Positions 16,414-24,845 of a DNA stretch of 47,088 bases are shown piece by piece. A program made the translations under genes and the position numbers. Below the pieces are notes generated by a model. That model saw nothing but the letters and a program-made list of their open reading frames with translations, was not told the DNA's origin and did not search any database. The stretch is from an uncultured Agathobaculum sp. GTDB taxonomy: Bacteria; Bacillota; Clostridia; Oscillospirales; Butyricicoccaceae. Within the stretch, counting starts at the first letter, position 1; every line of letters begins with the position of its first letter. The stretch covers positions 1 to 47,088 of the forward strand of contig NZ_CALWUN010000009.1 of the NCBI RefSeq assembly GCF_944384735.1, given 5' to 3'.

Positions 16414-16881
16414 ATGGCTTTTCTCAGTTCGATGAATATTACCGGCTCCGGGCTGACGGCACAGCAGCTCCGGCTGGATGTGATTTCGGAAAATGTATCG
16501 AACATCAATACCACGCGCGTGGAAGGCGGCGACGGCCCCTACCAGCGCAAAATGGTCGTCATGGTGGCGGACGAAGGCAGAAATACATTCCGGGAAGTGC
16601 TCGCACAGGCTGCGGGCGGTATTCCCGCGGCTACAGGGGATTTATCAGAAACGGGCGGGGTTCGAGTCACGCAAATCGTGGAGGACACCAGCCCGTTTAA
16701 GTTGCAGTACGACCCGTCCCATCCGGATGCGAACGAAGAGGGCTATGTAGAGATGCCCAACGTCGATCTGGTCAAGGAGATCACGGATGCGATGGCGGCC
16801 ACGCAGGCGTTTTCGGCCAATGTAACCGCGTTTAACACGCTCAAGACGGTTGCGACGCGCGCGCTGGACATCGGGAAATAA
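16414..16881 (+). CDS. flgC: FlgC, flagellar basal-body rod protein
   Basis: A 155-residue rod subunit. The N-terminal motif ITGSGLTAQQLRLDVISENV, then SNINTTR, is characteristic of FlgC, and the C-terminal VDLVKEITDAMAATQAFSAN helix is the conserved partner. It carries a typical MPNVD segment before it. AAGGAGGGGA precedes the ATG. FlgC follows FlgB in rod assembly, and the gene lies between flgB and fliE as in other Firmicutes. No irregularity is seen. Confidence 0.96.
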   Translation: MAFLSSMNITGSGLTAQQLRLDVISENVSNINTTRVEGGDGPYQRKMVVMVADEGRNTFREVLAQAAGGIPAATGDLSETGGVRVTQIVEDTSPFKLQYDPSHPDANEEGYVEMPNVDLVKEITDAMAATQAFSANVTAFNTLKTVATRALDIGK

Positions 16882-16899
16882 AAGGGGAGGAAAATTTTT

Positions 16900-17208
16900 A
16901 TGGCGGCGATTAACTCAATACAACCTTTGTGGGACTCGCTCTTCACCGAGCAGACCGGTCAGGATACCGACCGGCTGCAAAGCGGTATGCCCATCTTTGA
17001 GGATGTTTTCCGGGATATGCTTGACACGGTCAAGCAGACCGATGCAGAAAAGAATGAGGCAGAGTACCTGTTGGCGACCGGCCAGCTGGATAACCCGTCC
17101 GTGCGATCGATTGCAAGTGCGAAGGCGCTGCTTTCCGTACAGCTGCTTGCAGAGCTGCGGAACAGGGCGCTGGATGCGTACAGCGAAATCTCGCGCATGA
17201 GCATCTAA
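16900..17208 (+). CDS. fliE: FliE, flagellar hook-basal body junction protein
   Basis: A 102-residue protein of normal FliE length. FliE links the MS ring to the rod and is needed for export of rod proteins. The conserved C-terminal segment, here SVQLLAELRNRALDAYSEI-SRM, is the recognisable FliE end (family form: vRNkvleAYqEImrM). The N-terminal half is more variable. The ribosome site AGGGGAGG is about ten bases before ATG. It sits directly between flgC and fliF. Confidence 0.93.
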   Translation: MAAINSIQPLWDSLFTEQTGQDTDRLQSGMPIFEDVFRDMLDTVKQTDAEKNEAEYLLATGQLDNPSVRSIASAKALLSVQLLAELRNRALDAYSEISRMSI

Positions 17209-17261
17209 GCAAAAAATAATCGGCGGAATGTGGGGAACTCTGGAATGAGGCGGAGAAAACA

Positions 17262-18878
17262 GTGAAAGAGAAGTTACAGGGCGGTCTGGAGAAGGTAAAG
17301 GGTTTTTATGCCGGCGAGCAAAAGTCCAAACACATAAAAATCACCGCGGTCGTTTTGGTCGTGGTTATTGCCGTTTCTGTGATTATCGCGCTGATCTTGA
17401 ATAACCGGCCGTATGAAACACTGGTCACCGGGCTGACGAGCGACGAAATGTCGACGATCGCGACCAAGCTGGAGGAGTACGGCGCAACGGATTATAAAAT
17501 AGAGGGCGATACGATCAAGGTACCGGAATCGCAGGTCACCAACCTGCAGGCCAAGCTGCTGGTCGACGGTTATCCGAAAAGCGGCTTCCTGTACGGTACA
17601 TATCTGGATAACATCGGTCTGATGTCAAGCGAATCCGACCGGGAAACGCTCAAGAATTATGAATTGCAGGACCGCATGGCGGCGGTCATCCGGAATTTTT
17701 CCGGCGTGAAGAATGCGGTGGTGGATATTACCCCCGGTTCGGACCAGCGCTATGTGCTCGACAGCGATAACGCGACCCCGGCGTCGGCGGCGGTGTTCGT
17801 CGAAATGTCGGACGGCGGCGCGCTGCCGGAAAATTACGTCGACGCCATCGGCAACTTTGTGGCGCACAGCGTGCAGGGGCTGGATTTCGAGAGCGTGACC
17901 ATCACGGACTCGATCGGCAACAGCTATACGCCGGGCAATCAGGATACGTCGACCGCATCGGCGTCCGACCTCAAGCTGCGGTTGGAAAACCAGGTCAACA
18001 ACCGTGTGCGCAACGAGGTGCTGCAGGCGCTCAGCCCGATCTACGGCACGGATAACGTGCGCGTCAGCGTCACGAGCACGGTGGATGTCAGCCGCCGCGT
18101 GCAGGAGACGACCGAGTACAACACGCCCGAGGGCGCGCCGGACGGAGAGGGCATCATCGGCCACCGCGAGTACGATCAGGAGCTGATCCGCGGCGAGGAT
18201 GACGAGGTCGGCGGCGTCGTCGGTACGACGACCAACGCGGACATCCCGACCTATATGGAGACCGAGGGCGCGGTCAACGGCGATGAAACCTATATCAAGA
18301 ACAGCGGCAGCGAGGACATGAACGTCAACACCACCAAGGAGCAGGCAGAGCTGAACTCCGGCGTGGTGACCGACGTCATGATCGCGGTGACCATCAATCA
18401 GGATACGGCGGGCAACGTCGGCACCGCGCAGCTGATCAGTCATATCGCCCGCGCGGCGGGCATTTCGGTCGACCAGCAGGCGGATAAGATCAACGTGCTG
18501 GTAGCGCCGTTCTACAACCCGACGACCGAGACCATCCCGTCGTCGATCCTGCAGGGCCTGCAGATCCCGAAGTGGGCGCTCTATGTGGCGGCCGGCGTGC
18601 TGGGTCTGTTGCTGCTGCTGATCGTGCTGCTCATCATCCGCGCCAAGAAGCGGAAGAAGGCCGAGGCGCTGCTGCTGGCGCAGCAGGAGGAGGCATGGGC
18701 GGCCGAGCAGGCTGCGGCCGCGATGGCCGTCGAGGAGCAGGTCGACAATGTTTTGGAGATCAAGAACGAAAAGAGTATGGAGCTGAAGCAGGATATCCGC
18801 AAGTTCACCGAGGAAAACCCGGAGATCGCGGCGCAGATGATCCGTACCTGGCTGAGAGGGGAGGGTGCAAATGGCTGA
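17262..18878 (+). CDS. fliF: FliF, flagellar MS-ring protein
   Basis: A 538-residue protein that forms the membrane MS ring on which the flagellum is built. Membrane segments are at about 25-45 and 440-462. The first ring-building domain begins NNRPYETLVTGLTSDEMSTI, matching the YscJ/FliF fold. The second half has the FliF_C domain. The cytoplasmic C terminus FTEENPEIAAQMIRTWL is the conserved piece that inserts into FliG. It starts at GTG 17262. The stop codon lies inside fliG: the two genes overlap by eight bases, fitting the tight stoichiometry of their products. Confidence 0.96.
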   Translation: MKEKLQGGLEKVKGFYAGEQKSKHIKITAVVLVVVIAVSVIIALILNNRPYETLVTGLTSDEMSTIATKLEEYGATDYKIEGDTIKVPESQVTNLQAKLLVDGYPKSGFLYGTYLDNIGLMSSESDRETLKNYELQDRMAAVIRNFSGVKNAVVDITPGSDQRYVLDSDNATPASAAVFVEMSDGGALPENYVDAIGNFVAHSVQGLDFESVTITDSIGNSYTPGNQDTSTASASDLKLRLENQVNNRVRNEVLQALSPIYGTDNVRVSVTSTVDVSRRVQETTEYNTPEGAPDGEGIIGHREYDQELIRGEDDEVGGVVGTTTNADIPTYMETEGAVNGDETYIKNSGSEDMNVNTTKEQAELNSGVVTDVMIAVTINQDTAGNVGTAQLISHIARAAGISVDQQADKINVLVAPFYNPTTETIPSSILQGLQIPKWALYVAAGVLGLLLLLIVLLIIRAKKRKKAEALLLAQQEEAWAAEQAAAAMAVEEQVDNVLEIKNEKSMELKQDIRKFTEENPEIAAQMIRTWLRGEGANG

Positions 18879-19881
18879 GCAGCAGGAGCTTACGCCCGCG
18901 CAGAAAGCGGCGACTGTTATCGTTGCCATTGGCACGGAAAAGGCATCCCGTATCTACCAGTATATGAACCCGGATGAGCTCGAGCAACTGACCATCGAGG
19001 TCGCCAAGCTGGGCTATGTCGATCCGGCAAGCACCGAGCAGGTGCTGGAAGATTTTTACCAGATGTGCCTGACCAACAAGGCCATCACCGAGGGCGGCAT
19101 GGAATATGCGCGTTCGGTGCTGCAAAAGGCCTTTGGCGATCAGGCTGCCGAGCAGCTGCTCAGCAAGGTCACCAAGGCGCTGAGCAACCGTTCGTTCTCC
19201 TTCCTCAACAAGACCGACGCCAAGACGTTGCTTTCCACCCTGCAGCATGAGCGCGCGCAGACGATTGCATTGGTGCTGTCCTACGTCGACCCCGACAAGG
19301 CGGCGGCCGTGCTCGAGGAGCTGCCGCCGAAGAAAAAGCTGCGCGTGGTCAGAAGCATCGCGCGCATGGAGAGCGCGTCGCCGACCGCGGTCAAGATGAT
19401 CGAGGACGAACTGCAAAAGAAGTTCTCGAGCATCATCGTGGCGGAGAACGTGCAGATCGGCGGTCTGGACCATATTGCAGCCATCATGAACAATCTGGAG
19501 CGTTCGAGCGAAAAGGCGATCTTCGATGGCCTGTCCGAGACGGACGAGACGCTGGCCGAGGAGATCCGCAAGCGTATGTTCGTCTTCGAGGACGTTGTCA
19601 ACATGGACGACCGCTCGGTGCAGCGCTTCATCCGCGACTGCGACATGCGCGATATCGTGCTGGCGCTCAAGGGCGCCAACCGCGAGGTGGCCAACAAGCT
19701 GTTTACCAATATGTCCACGCGCATGCGTCAGAATATCGAGGAAGACCTCGAGATCACCACCAACGTGCGTATCCGCGACGTCGAAGAGGCGCAGCAGCGT
19801 ATTGTTGGTATCATCCGTGACCTGGAGGAGCGCAATGAGATCATCATCCTGAAGGGCGGAAAGGATGAGATCATTGCCTAA
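18871..19881 (+). CDS. fliG: FliG, flagellar motor switch protein
   Basis: A 336-residue switch protein that carries torque from the stator. The start ATG 18871 has GGGAGGG six bases upstream; a GTG two codons earlier is in frame but overlaps that site. FliG_N opens LTPAQKAATVIVAIG; the middle domain has HERAQTIALVLSYVDPDKAA (the EHPQ-type region, here ERAQ); the C-terminal torque domain contains DDRSVQRFIRDCDMRDIVLA, LKGAN and MRQNIEEDLE with the conserved charged residues facing MotA. It overlaps fliF by eight bases and fliH by 17. Confidence 0.97.
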   Translation: MAEQQELTPAQKAATVIVAIGTEKASRIYQYMNPDELEQLTIEVAKLGYVDPASTEQVLEDFYQMCLTNKAITEGGMEYARSVLQKAFGDQAAEQLLSKVTKALSNRSFSFLNKTDAKTLLSTLQHERAQTIALVLSYVDPDKAAAVLEELPPKKKLRVVRSIARMESASPTAVKMIEDELQKKFSSIIVAENVQIGGLDHIAAIMNNLERSSEKAIFDGLSETDETLAEEIRKRMFVFEDVVNMDDRSVQRFIRDCDMRDIVLALKGANREVANKLFTNMSTRMRQNIEEDLEITTNVRIRDVEEAQQRIVGIIRDLEERNEIIILKGGKDEIIA

Positions 19882-20740
19882 TATCCTGAAGTATTTCATG
19901 AAACCGAAGGCGGAGGACTATGAGCTGCCCAACGAAGAGCAGCTGATCAGCCAGCTGGAGGAAATGATACGCCTGAAGGAGAGCATCCCGGGGGACGGGA
20001 CGGAGACGGTGCATCAGCAAGTGCCCGCCGAACCCGTCCAGCCGGTGCAGGCTGAAGATCACAGGGAAAAGAGGGCCGAGCCGCCGGTCCGCAGCTTTGA
20101 GCAGGAGATGTCCTTGGCGCAGGCCGAGGCCGACCGCCTGCTCCAGCATGCCAAGGCGCAGGCCGAGCATATCATAGAAGAAGCCAAGCAGGCGGCCGAA
20201 ACCGAGGTCGCACGGATCTATCAGCGCGCAAGCGAGGATGGGTATAACCAAGGGTATGCCGAAGGGCACCAGAAGGGGCAGGAGGAGGCGTCGGCTGCGA
20301 CGCGCAAGGCCGCCCAGGATGCGGTGGAGTCGGTGCAGCGCTTTCTGGCGCAGGCCAACCAGACCCGCGACGCCGAGATCGACCGGCTCAGCGCCGAGGT
20401 GCTGGATGTGGCGGTCGCGGTGGCGGAACAGGTCATCCATGTCAGCCTGAAAAGCAGCGCGGAGATCATCAAGCGCATGATCATCTCCGCGACCGAAAAG
20501 CTCAAACGCCGCGAGTGGGTGCAGATTTATGTGGCCGACTGCGACGTCAAGGGCGTGGCGCAGAGCGACCCCGCGCTGGCCGCGGCGCTGTCCAGCCTGT
20601 CCGACCATATCAAGATCGTACCGATGAAGGATGCCGAGACCGGCACCTGCATTGTTGAAATGCCGGATGAGATCATCGACGCAAGCGCGTCGACCCAGTT
20701 GGAGAACATCCGCTCGGTCATCCACGAGAATTACTCCTAA
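19865..20740 (+). CDS. fliH: FliH, flagellar export ATPase regulator
   Basis: A 291-residue protein that binds and restrains the export ATPase FliI. The N-terminal third is variable and acidic. A long coiled-coil region rich in Glu, Ala and Gln (about 75-175, AQAEADRLLQHAKAQAEHI) has the AxxxG-like repeats GYNQGYAEGHQKGQEE that are typical of FliH. The C-terminal part (EVLDVAVAVAEQVIHVSLKS) is the FliI-binding domain. The chosen ATG overlaps fliG by 17 bases; ATG 19898, 11 codons later, is a possible alternative. The next gene is fliI. Confidence 0.93.
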   Translation: MRSLPNILKYFMKPKAEDYELPNEEQLISQLEEMIRLKESIPGDGTETVHQQVPAEPVQPVQAEDHREKRAEPPVRSFEQEMSLAQAEADRLLQHAKAQAEHIIEEAKQAAETEVARIYQRASEDGYNQGYAEGHQKGQEEASAATRKAAQDAVESVQRFLAQANQTRDAEIDRLSAEVLDVAVAVAEQVIHVSLKSSAEIIKRMIISATEKLKRREWVQIYVADCDVKGVAQSDPALAAALSSLSDHIKIVPMKDAETGTCIVEMPDEIIDASASTQLENIRSVIHENYS

Positions 20741-20761
20741 AACCCATTTGGGGAGAGCACC

Positions 20762-22063
20762 ATGTTTGAGCAAGTCATTCAGCAAATCAAGGATACGGAT
20801 ACCCTGAGCCGCACGGGCAAGATCGAAAACATCGTCGGCATGTCGATCGAGGCGTCGGGCGGCCGGGGCGCGATCGGCGATATCTGCCGCATTTATTCGG
20901 CCGAGTCCAACAGCCAGATTTTGGCCGAGGTGGTCGGGTTCAAAAGCGACCGGATGCTGCTGATGCCGTACCAGAATATGAATGGCCTGGCGCCCGGCAG
21001 CTTTGTCCGCAACACTGGACGGCGGCTGCGCCTGCAGGTGGGCGACTTCTTGCGGGGGCGCATCATCAACGCGATGGGCAAGCCGATCGACGGGCTGGCG
21101 CCCTTCCCGGAAGGGGACAGCTACTTTGTCGACAGCCCCTATATCAACCCGCTCAGCCGTCCACCGATCCGCGAGCGCGTCGATTTCGGCGTGCGGGCGA
21201 TCGACTCGACGCTGACCATCGGCAAAGGACAGCGTATCGGCATCTTTGCCGGTTCGGGCGTCGGTAAATCGACGCTGATGGGCATGATTGCCAAAAACGT
21301 CAAGACAGACATCAACGTCATCGCGCTCGTCGGCGAACGCGGACGCGAGGTTTTGGAATTTGTCCAGAAGGATTTGGGCGAGGAGGGCATGCGGCGGTCG
21401 GTCCTGGTCGTGGCGACCTCCGACCAGCCCGCCATGCTGCGCATGAAATGCCCGTCGGTGGCGACTGCCATCGCCGAGTATTTCCGCGACCAGGGCAAGG
21501 ACGTGCTGCTGATGATGGGCTCGCTGACGCGCTTTGCGATGGCGCAGCGCGAGATCGGCCTTGCGGTCGGCGAGCCGCCCGTGGCGCGCGGCTATACGCC
21601 GTCGATCTACGCCGAGCTGCCCAAGCTGCTCGAGCGCAGCGGCAATTTCGAGCGCGGCTCGATCACCGGCGTGTACACCGTGCTGGTCGAGGGCGACGAT
21701 ACCAACGAACCGATCGCGGATACCGTGCGCGGTATCCTGGACGGACACATCGTGCTGTCGCGTAAGCTGGCCAATGCAAACCACTTCCCGGCGATTGACG
21801 TGTCGGCAAGCATTTCCCGTCTGATGGTCGAGATCGTCTCGCCCAAGCACCGGGCGCTGGCCGGCAAACTGCGCGACATCCTGAGTGTGTACGAAAAAAA
21901 CGAAGACCTGCTGGCGATCGGCGCGTACAAGGCGGGCACCAATCCCCGGCTGGATTACGCGGTATCCAAGATCGACCAGATCAACGGGTTCCTGATGCAG
22001 GGCATCGACGAGGCGTTCAGCTACGACGAGAGCCTGAAAGAGCTGGAATCCATTTTGAAATAA
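20762..22063 (+). CDS. fliI: FliI, flagellum-specific export ATPase
   Basis: A 433-residue F1-beta-like ATPase that energises the flagellar type III export apparatus. Walker A is GSGVGKST (164-171), and Walker B follows in KDVLLMMGSLTRFAMAQREI. The family stretch VGEPPVARGYTPSIYAELPK is nearly invariant in FliI. The length is normal. It begins 21 bases after fliH, its inhibitor, and is followed by fliJ, the central-stalk analogue, so the three-part ATPase complex is encoded in order. Confidence 0.97.
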   Translation: MFEQVIQQIKDTDTLSRTGKIENIVGMSIEASGGRGAIGDICRIYSAESNSQILAEVVGFKSDRMLLMPYQNMNGLAPGSFVRNTGRRLRLQVGDFLRGRIINAMGKPIDGLAPFPEGDSYFVDSPYINPLSRPPIRERVDFGVRAIDSTLTIGKGQRIGIFAGSGVGKSTLMGMIAKNVKTDINVIALVGERGREVLEFVQKDLGEEGMRRSVLVVATSDQPAMLRMKCPSVATAIAEYFRDQGKDVLLMMGSLTRFAMAQREIGLAVGEPPVARGYTPSIYAELPKLLERSGNFERGSITGVYTVLVEGDDTNEPIADTVRGILDGHIVLSRKLANANHFPAIDVSASISRLMVEIVSPKHRALAGKLRDILSVYEKNEDLLAIGAYKAGTNPRLDYAVSKIDQINGFLMQGIDEAFSYDESLKELESILK

Positions 22064-22106
22064 CCAAGGCAAGATGTGAAAACCCAAGGCAAAGGAGATG
22101 GTTCCG

Positions 22107-22562
22107 ATGAAGAAATTCCGTTTTTCCATGGAAACTGTGCTGCATTATCGGGAACAGCTGCTGGACTCACTGCGCATCGAGCACGCTGCGGCGATTGCCC
22201 GTGTGCGTGAGCAGGAAGCGGTTCTGCAGGCATTGCAGCAGCAGTTCGACGAGGTCAACGAGGAGTATCGGGACCGGAAACAGCAGGGCATGACGATCGC
22301 GGACGCGGTCGGCTATGACCTGATGCTCCGGGTGCAGGAGAAGGAAATCGAAAAGGCAACCGAGGAGCTCCGTGCGCGCAAGCGTGCGGAGGAGGCCAAA
22401 CGCAAGGAAGTCATCCACGCCAAGACCGACAAGGCGACCATTGAGAAGCTGAAAGAGAAAAAGTATCAGATGTATCAGAAGGCCGTCCAGAAGAGCGAAG
22501 AGCAGTTTATCGACGAGTTTGTATCCAACGCCCGTGTGATGGCAGGCGCGGCGATCCATTGA
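22107..22562 (+). CDS. fliJ: FliJ, flagellar export stalk protein
   Basis: A 151-residue, almost wholly coiled-coil protein starting MKKFRFSMETVLHYREQLLD. The opening KFrFsletvLxyre pattern is the FliJ signature. FliJ sits in the middle of the FliI hexamer like the gamma stalk of F1 and links it to FlhA. An in-frame ATG at 22098 abuts the AAAGGAG (22091-22097), so 22107, nine bases after it, is the better start. A long Lys/Glu-rich helix makes up the rest. A GC-rich hairpin lies between it and fliK. Confidence 0.92.
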   Translation: MKKFRFSMETVLHYREQLLDSLRIEHAAAIARVREQEAVLQALQQQFDEVNEEYRDRKQQGMTIADAVGYDLMLRVQEKEIEKATEELRARKRAEEAKRKEVIHAKTDKATIEKLKEKKYQMYQKAVQKSEEQFIDEFVSNARVMAGAAIH

Positions 22563-22570
22563 GAGAAACC

Positions 22571-22604
22571 GCGGGCGTCCGTGCTTTAGCACGCCGCGCC
22601 TGCC
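22571..22604 (+). other. GC-rich hairpin between fliJ and fliK
   Basis: CGTGC-TTTA-GCACG (22580-22593) forms the core, extended by outer GGCG/CGCC pairing. There is no T-run. It may tune the amounts of the flanking messages or protect RNA ends. Confidence 0.45.
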
Positions 22605-22632
22605 CATTCCAACAGGGAAAGGGGGTGGAAAA

Positions 22633-23784
22633 GTGAACATGGAGCAGATCAACATGATGGTGCAGATGGTGATGCAGCAGGGTCAGGTATCCGGCTCGTC
22701 CTCCGGCAAGGATTCGGAGAGCTCGTTCCAGGATATGATGAACCAGAAGCAGGACGTCGCTTCCTCCGCGCAGAAGGATACGTCCCAGCAGCAGCCGTCC
22801 AAGACGGAGCAGCCGCAGCAGGACGGTCAGGCACAGCAGACCGGGCAGGAGGCCGACACGCCGGTGACCGAGGTATCCGATGAGGTGCGTCAGGTGCTGG
22901 CGGCGATGGTTTTCCAGCAGTATGTGCCGCAGGCCAACGTGGGGACGCAGCAGGCGGCGGAAACCGTGGCGGCAGTTCCGGTGGCCGGGGCGGCAGCGCC
23001 GCAGGCAGCCGTGCAGGAGCTGGCGGCAGCAGTCCCGCAGCAGGCGGCGCAGCAAACCGTTGTCCCGCAGGCGGAAACGGCCGGCGCAGCCGTGCAGACT
23101 GCACAGCAGGCCGTATCCGGGCAGAACATGACGGAGGCAGTCCAGCAGGCAGCCGTCCCGCAGGAGAACGTGCAGCCGCAGGCCGTGCAGCAGGCGCAGA
23201 CGCAAAACCCGCAGCAGCAGTCCGCCGGTGAGCAAAACACCGCAATGGACACCGCCGGTGCGAAAAAGACGGAGGAGCCGTCCGTGTCGGTCGCGCAGCA
23301 GGAGCAGCCGCTGTTCGGCGAGGTGGAAACCGTGCCGGTCAAGGTCGGCGAGGCGACGCCCAAGGTCAACACCGAAGCGCCAGACATGGAGAAGCAGCTG
23401 GCAGACACCATCGAGGCCAACCTGAAAACCGCAGGCGACAAGGTGGAGGTTCAGCTGGAGCCGGCAAACCTCGGCCGCATCACCATTGAGATGGTGCAGC
23501 ACGACGGCAAGCTCGGTCTGGTCATCTACGCGGAAAGCGCCAAGACCACATCGCTGCTGGCGCAGCATGCGGGCAATCTGGGCGCCCTGCTGGAAGACCG
23601 CAGCGGCCAGGTCGTACAGATCCAGGTGCAGCAGCAGGAACAGCAGCCGCAGCCGCAGTATGACGGCCATAATCAGCAGAACCAGCAGCAGGAACAGGAG
23701 CAGCACCCGCAGCAGAGCAAGGCCGAGCAGGACAGCTTTCTGGGGCAGCTGCGTCTGGGTTTGACCCAGCTGGAAGCGCTTTGA
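22633..23784 (+). CDS. fliK: FliK, flagellar hook-length control protein
   Basis: A 383-residue protein from GTG 22633, with AAAGGGGG seven bases before it; ATG 22639 is an alternative. The long N-terminal part (to about 240) is low-complexity, rich in Gln, Ala, Val and Pro, as expected for the disordered ruler of FliK. The Flg_hook domain follows, with VEVQLEPANLGRITIEMVQH and GKLGLVIYAES, which switches export from hook to filament proteins. The C terminus is again a Gln-rich tail. The gene sits between fliJ and flgD as usual. The repetitive Gln/Ala codons make the length of this gene likely to vary between strains. Confidence 0.9.
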   Translation: MNMEQINMMVQMVMQQGQVSGSSSGKDSESSFQDMMNQKQDVASSAQKDTSQQQPSKTEQPQQDGQAQQTGQEADTPVTEVSDEVRQVLAAMVFQQYVPQANVGTQQAAETVAAVPVAGAAAPQAAVQELAAAVPQQAAQQTVVPQAETAGAAVQTAQQAVSGQNMTEAVQQAAVPQENVQPQAVQQAQTQNPQQQSAGEQNTAMDTAGAKKTEEPSVSVAQQEQPLFGEVETVPVKVGEATPKVNTEAPDMEKQLADTIEANLKTAGDKVEVQLEPANLGRITIEMVQHDGKLGLVIYAESAKTTSLLAQHAGNLGALLEDRSGQVVQIQVQQQEQQPQPQYDGHNQQNQQQEQEQHPQQSKAEQDSFLGQLRLGLTQLEAL

Positions 23785-23802
23785 GAAAAGGAGTGAAGCC
23801 TT

Positions 23803-24363
23803 ATGAGCGACCTATTTATGCCGACGATTGCAAGATCGTCTACGCAGGGTACTTATACCAACAGCACAAATGCAAGTTCAAAAACAGCGGACGATAAGAA
23901 TATCGGCTACCTGACCGACAGCAGCGCAGATAACCTGACGCTGACGATGGAGGACTTCCTCCAGCTGATGATCGTGCAGTTCCAGAATCAGGACATTGAC
24001 AACCCTGCTTCGACGAGCGACATGATGAACCAGCTGATGCAGATGTCCACCATCCAGTCCATGGCCACGATGACCGATGCGACCACCATGACCTACGCCG
24101 CTTCGCTGGTCGGCAAGACGGTCACCATCGGTGAGTACAGCAGCGGCCGCGGTTTGGAAGAGATCGTCGGTGTGGTGACCGGTACCGGCACTTATGACGG
24201 CGACCAGGTCATCTTTGTCAACGGTAAGAGCTATAAGCTCAGCTCGATCATGGCGGTCGGCGAACTGCCGGAAATCGAGGATGATACCACGGACGGTGGC
24301 ACGACGGACACGGATGAGCCGGCCGACAGCACGGAGCAGCCGGAGGGTGGCGATACGGTATGA
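23803..24363 (+). CDS. flgD: FlgD, flagellar hook assembly scaffold
   Basis: A 186-residue protein that forms the temporary cap for hook growth. The N-terminal core contains LTMEDFLQLMIVQFQNQDID and NQLMQMSTIQSM, the FlgD signature used for export and capping. A short beta region around SLVGKTVTIGEYSSG follows. The tail is acidic and Thr-rich (about the last 25 residues) and is not typical of the family. It ends in an ATGA overlap with the next gene. Length is in the short Firmicute range. Confidence 0.93.
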   Translation: MSDLFMPTIARSSTQGTYTNSTNASSKTADDKNIGYLTDSSADNLTLTMEDFLQLMIVQFQNQDIDNPASTSDMMNQLMQMSTIQSMATMTDATTMTYAASLVGKTVTIGEYSSGRGLEEIVGVVTGTGTYDGDQVIFVNGKSYKLSSIMAVGELPEIEDDTTDGGTTDTDEPADSTEQPEGGDTV

Positions 24364-24755
24364 TCGAACGGATCGGCGGCAGCAGCCTGCCCTATGAACT
24401 GCAAACGCAGGGCGGCGGGGCTTCTGTCAGCGGCGGGACCTTTGGCGACCTGCTGCGGCAGCGCATGGAGCAGCTCGGCACAGGCCAGCAGGCCGCGCCG
24501 TCTGTGGAGTTTTCCAAGCATGCGCAGCAGCGCGCGCAGGAGCGCGGAATCGAAATGACGGACGACCTGATGACCCAGCTGGCGAACTCTGTGGAAAAGG
24601 CACAGGAGAAGGGCGCCAAAAACATCCTCGTTTTTGACGCAAGCCGGGCGTTTATCGTCAACGTGCCGCAAAACCGTGTGATCACTGCGATCTCGCAGGA
24701 GGAAATGCAGGATAACGTGTTTACCAATATTGACGGTGCTGTCCTTCTCAAGTAA
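24360..24755 (+). CDS. TIGR02530-type flagellar operon protein
   Basis: A 131-residue protein overlapping flgD by four bases (ATGA). The segment VEFSKHAQQRAQERGIEMTD, and later GAKNILVFDASRAFIVNVP, match the conserved core of the small family known only as a flagellar operon protein (TIGR02530), found between flgD and flgE in Firmicutes and spirochaetes. It has no signal peptide or membrane segment. The family has no agreed function; its position suggests a role in hook assembly. The C terminus (FTNIDGAVLLK) is also typical. Confidence 0.85.
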   Translation: MIERIGGSSLPYELQTQGGGASVSGGTFGDLLRQRMEQLGTGQQAAPSVEFSKHAQQRAQERGIEMTDDLMTQLANSVEKAQEKGAKNILVFDASRAFIVNVPQNRVITAISQEEMQDNVFTNIDGAVLLK

Positions 24756-24773
24756 GAAGGCAGGTCCTTTTAG

Positions 24774-24816
24774 GGTGCTTTGGGGCCCGGCCTGTTTGAC
24801 CGGCCCCGGCAGCACC
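24774..24816 (+). other. GC-rich hairpin before flgE
   Basis: GGTGCT (24774-24779) pairs with AGCACC (24811-24816), with an inner GGGGCC-GG / CCGGCCCC stem. No T-run. It sits just before the flgE ribosome site (AAGGAG, 24829-24834), so it may set relative expression of the abundant hook protein. Confidence 0.5.
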
Positions 24817-24845
24817 GTGCGGATTGGAAGGAGCAAAAATAACTT

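Noticed and set aside
19871-22129. A 752-codon open frame on the - strand opposite fliH and fliI
   Set aside because: Shadow of fliH/fliI, whose motifs are unmistakable; the reverse product is His/Arg/Leu-rich nonsense.
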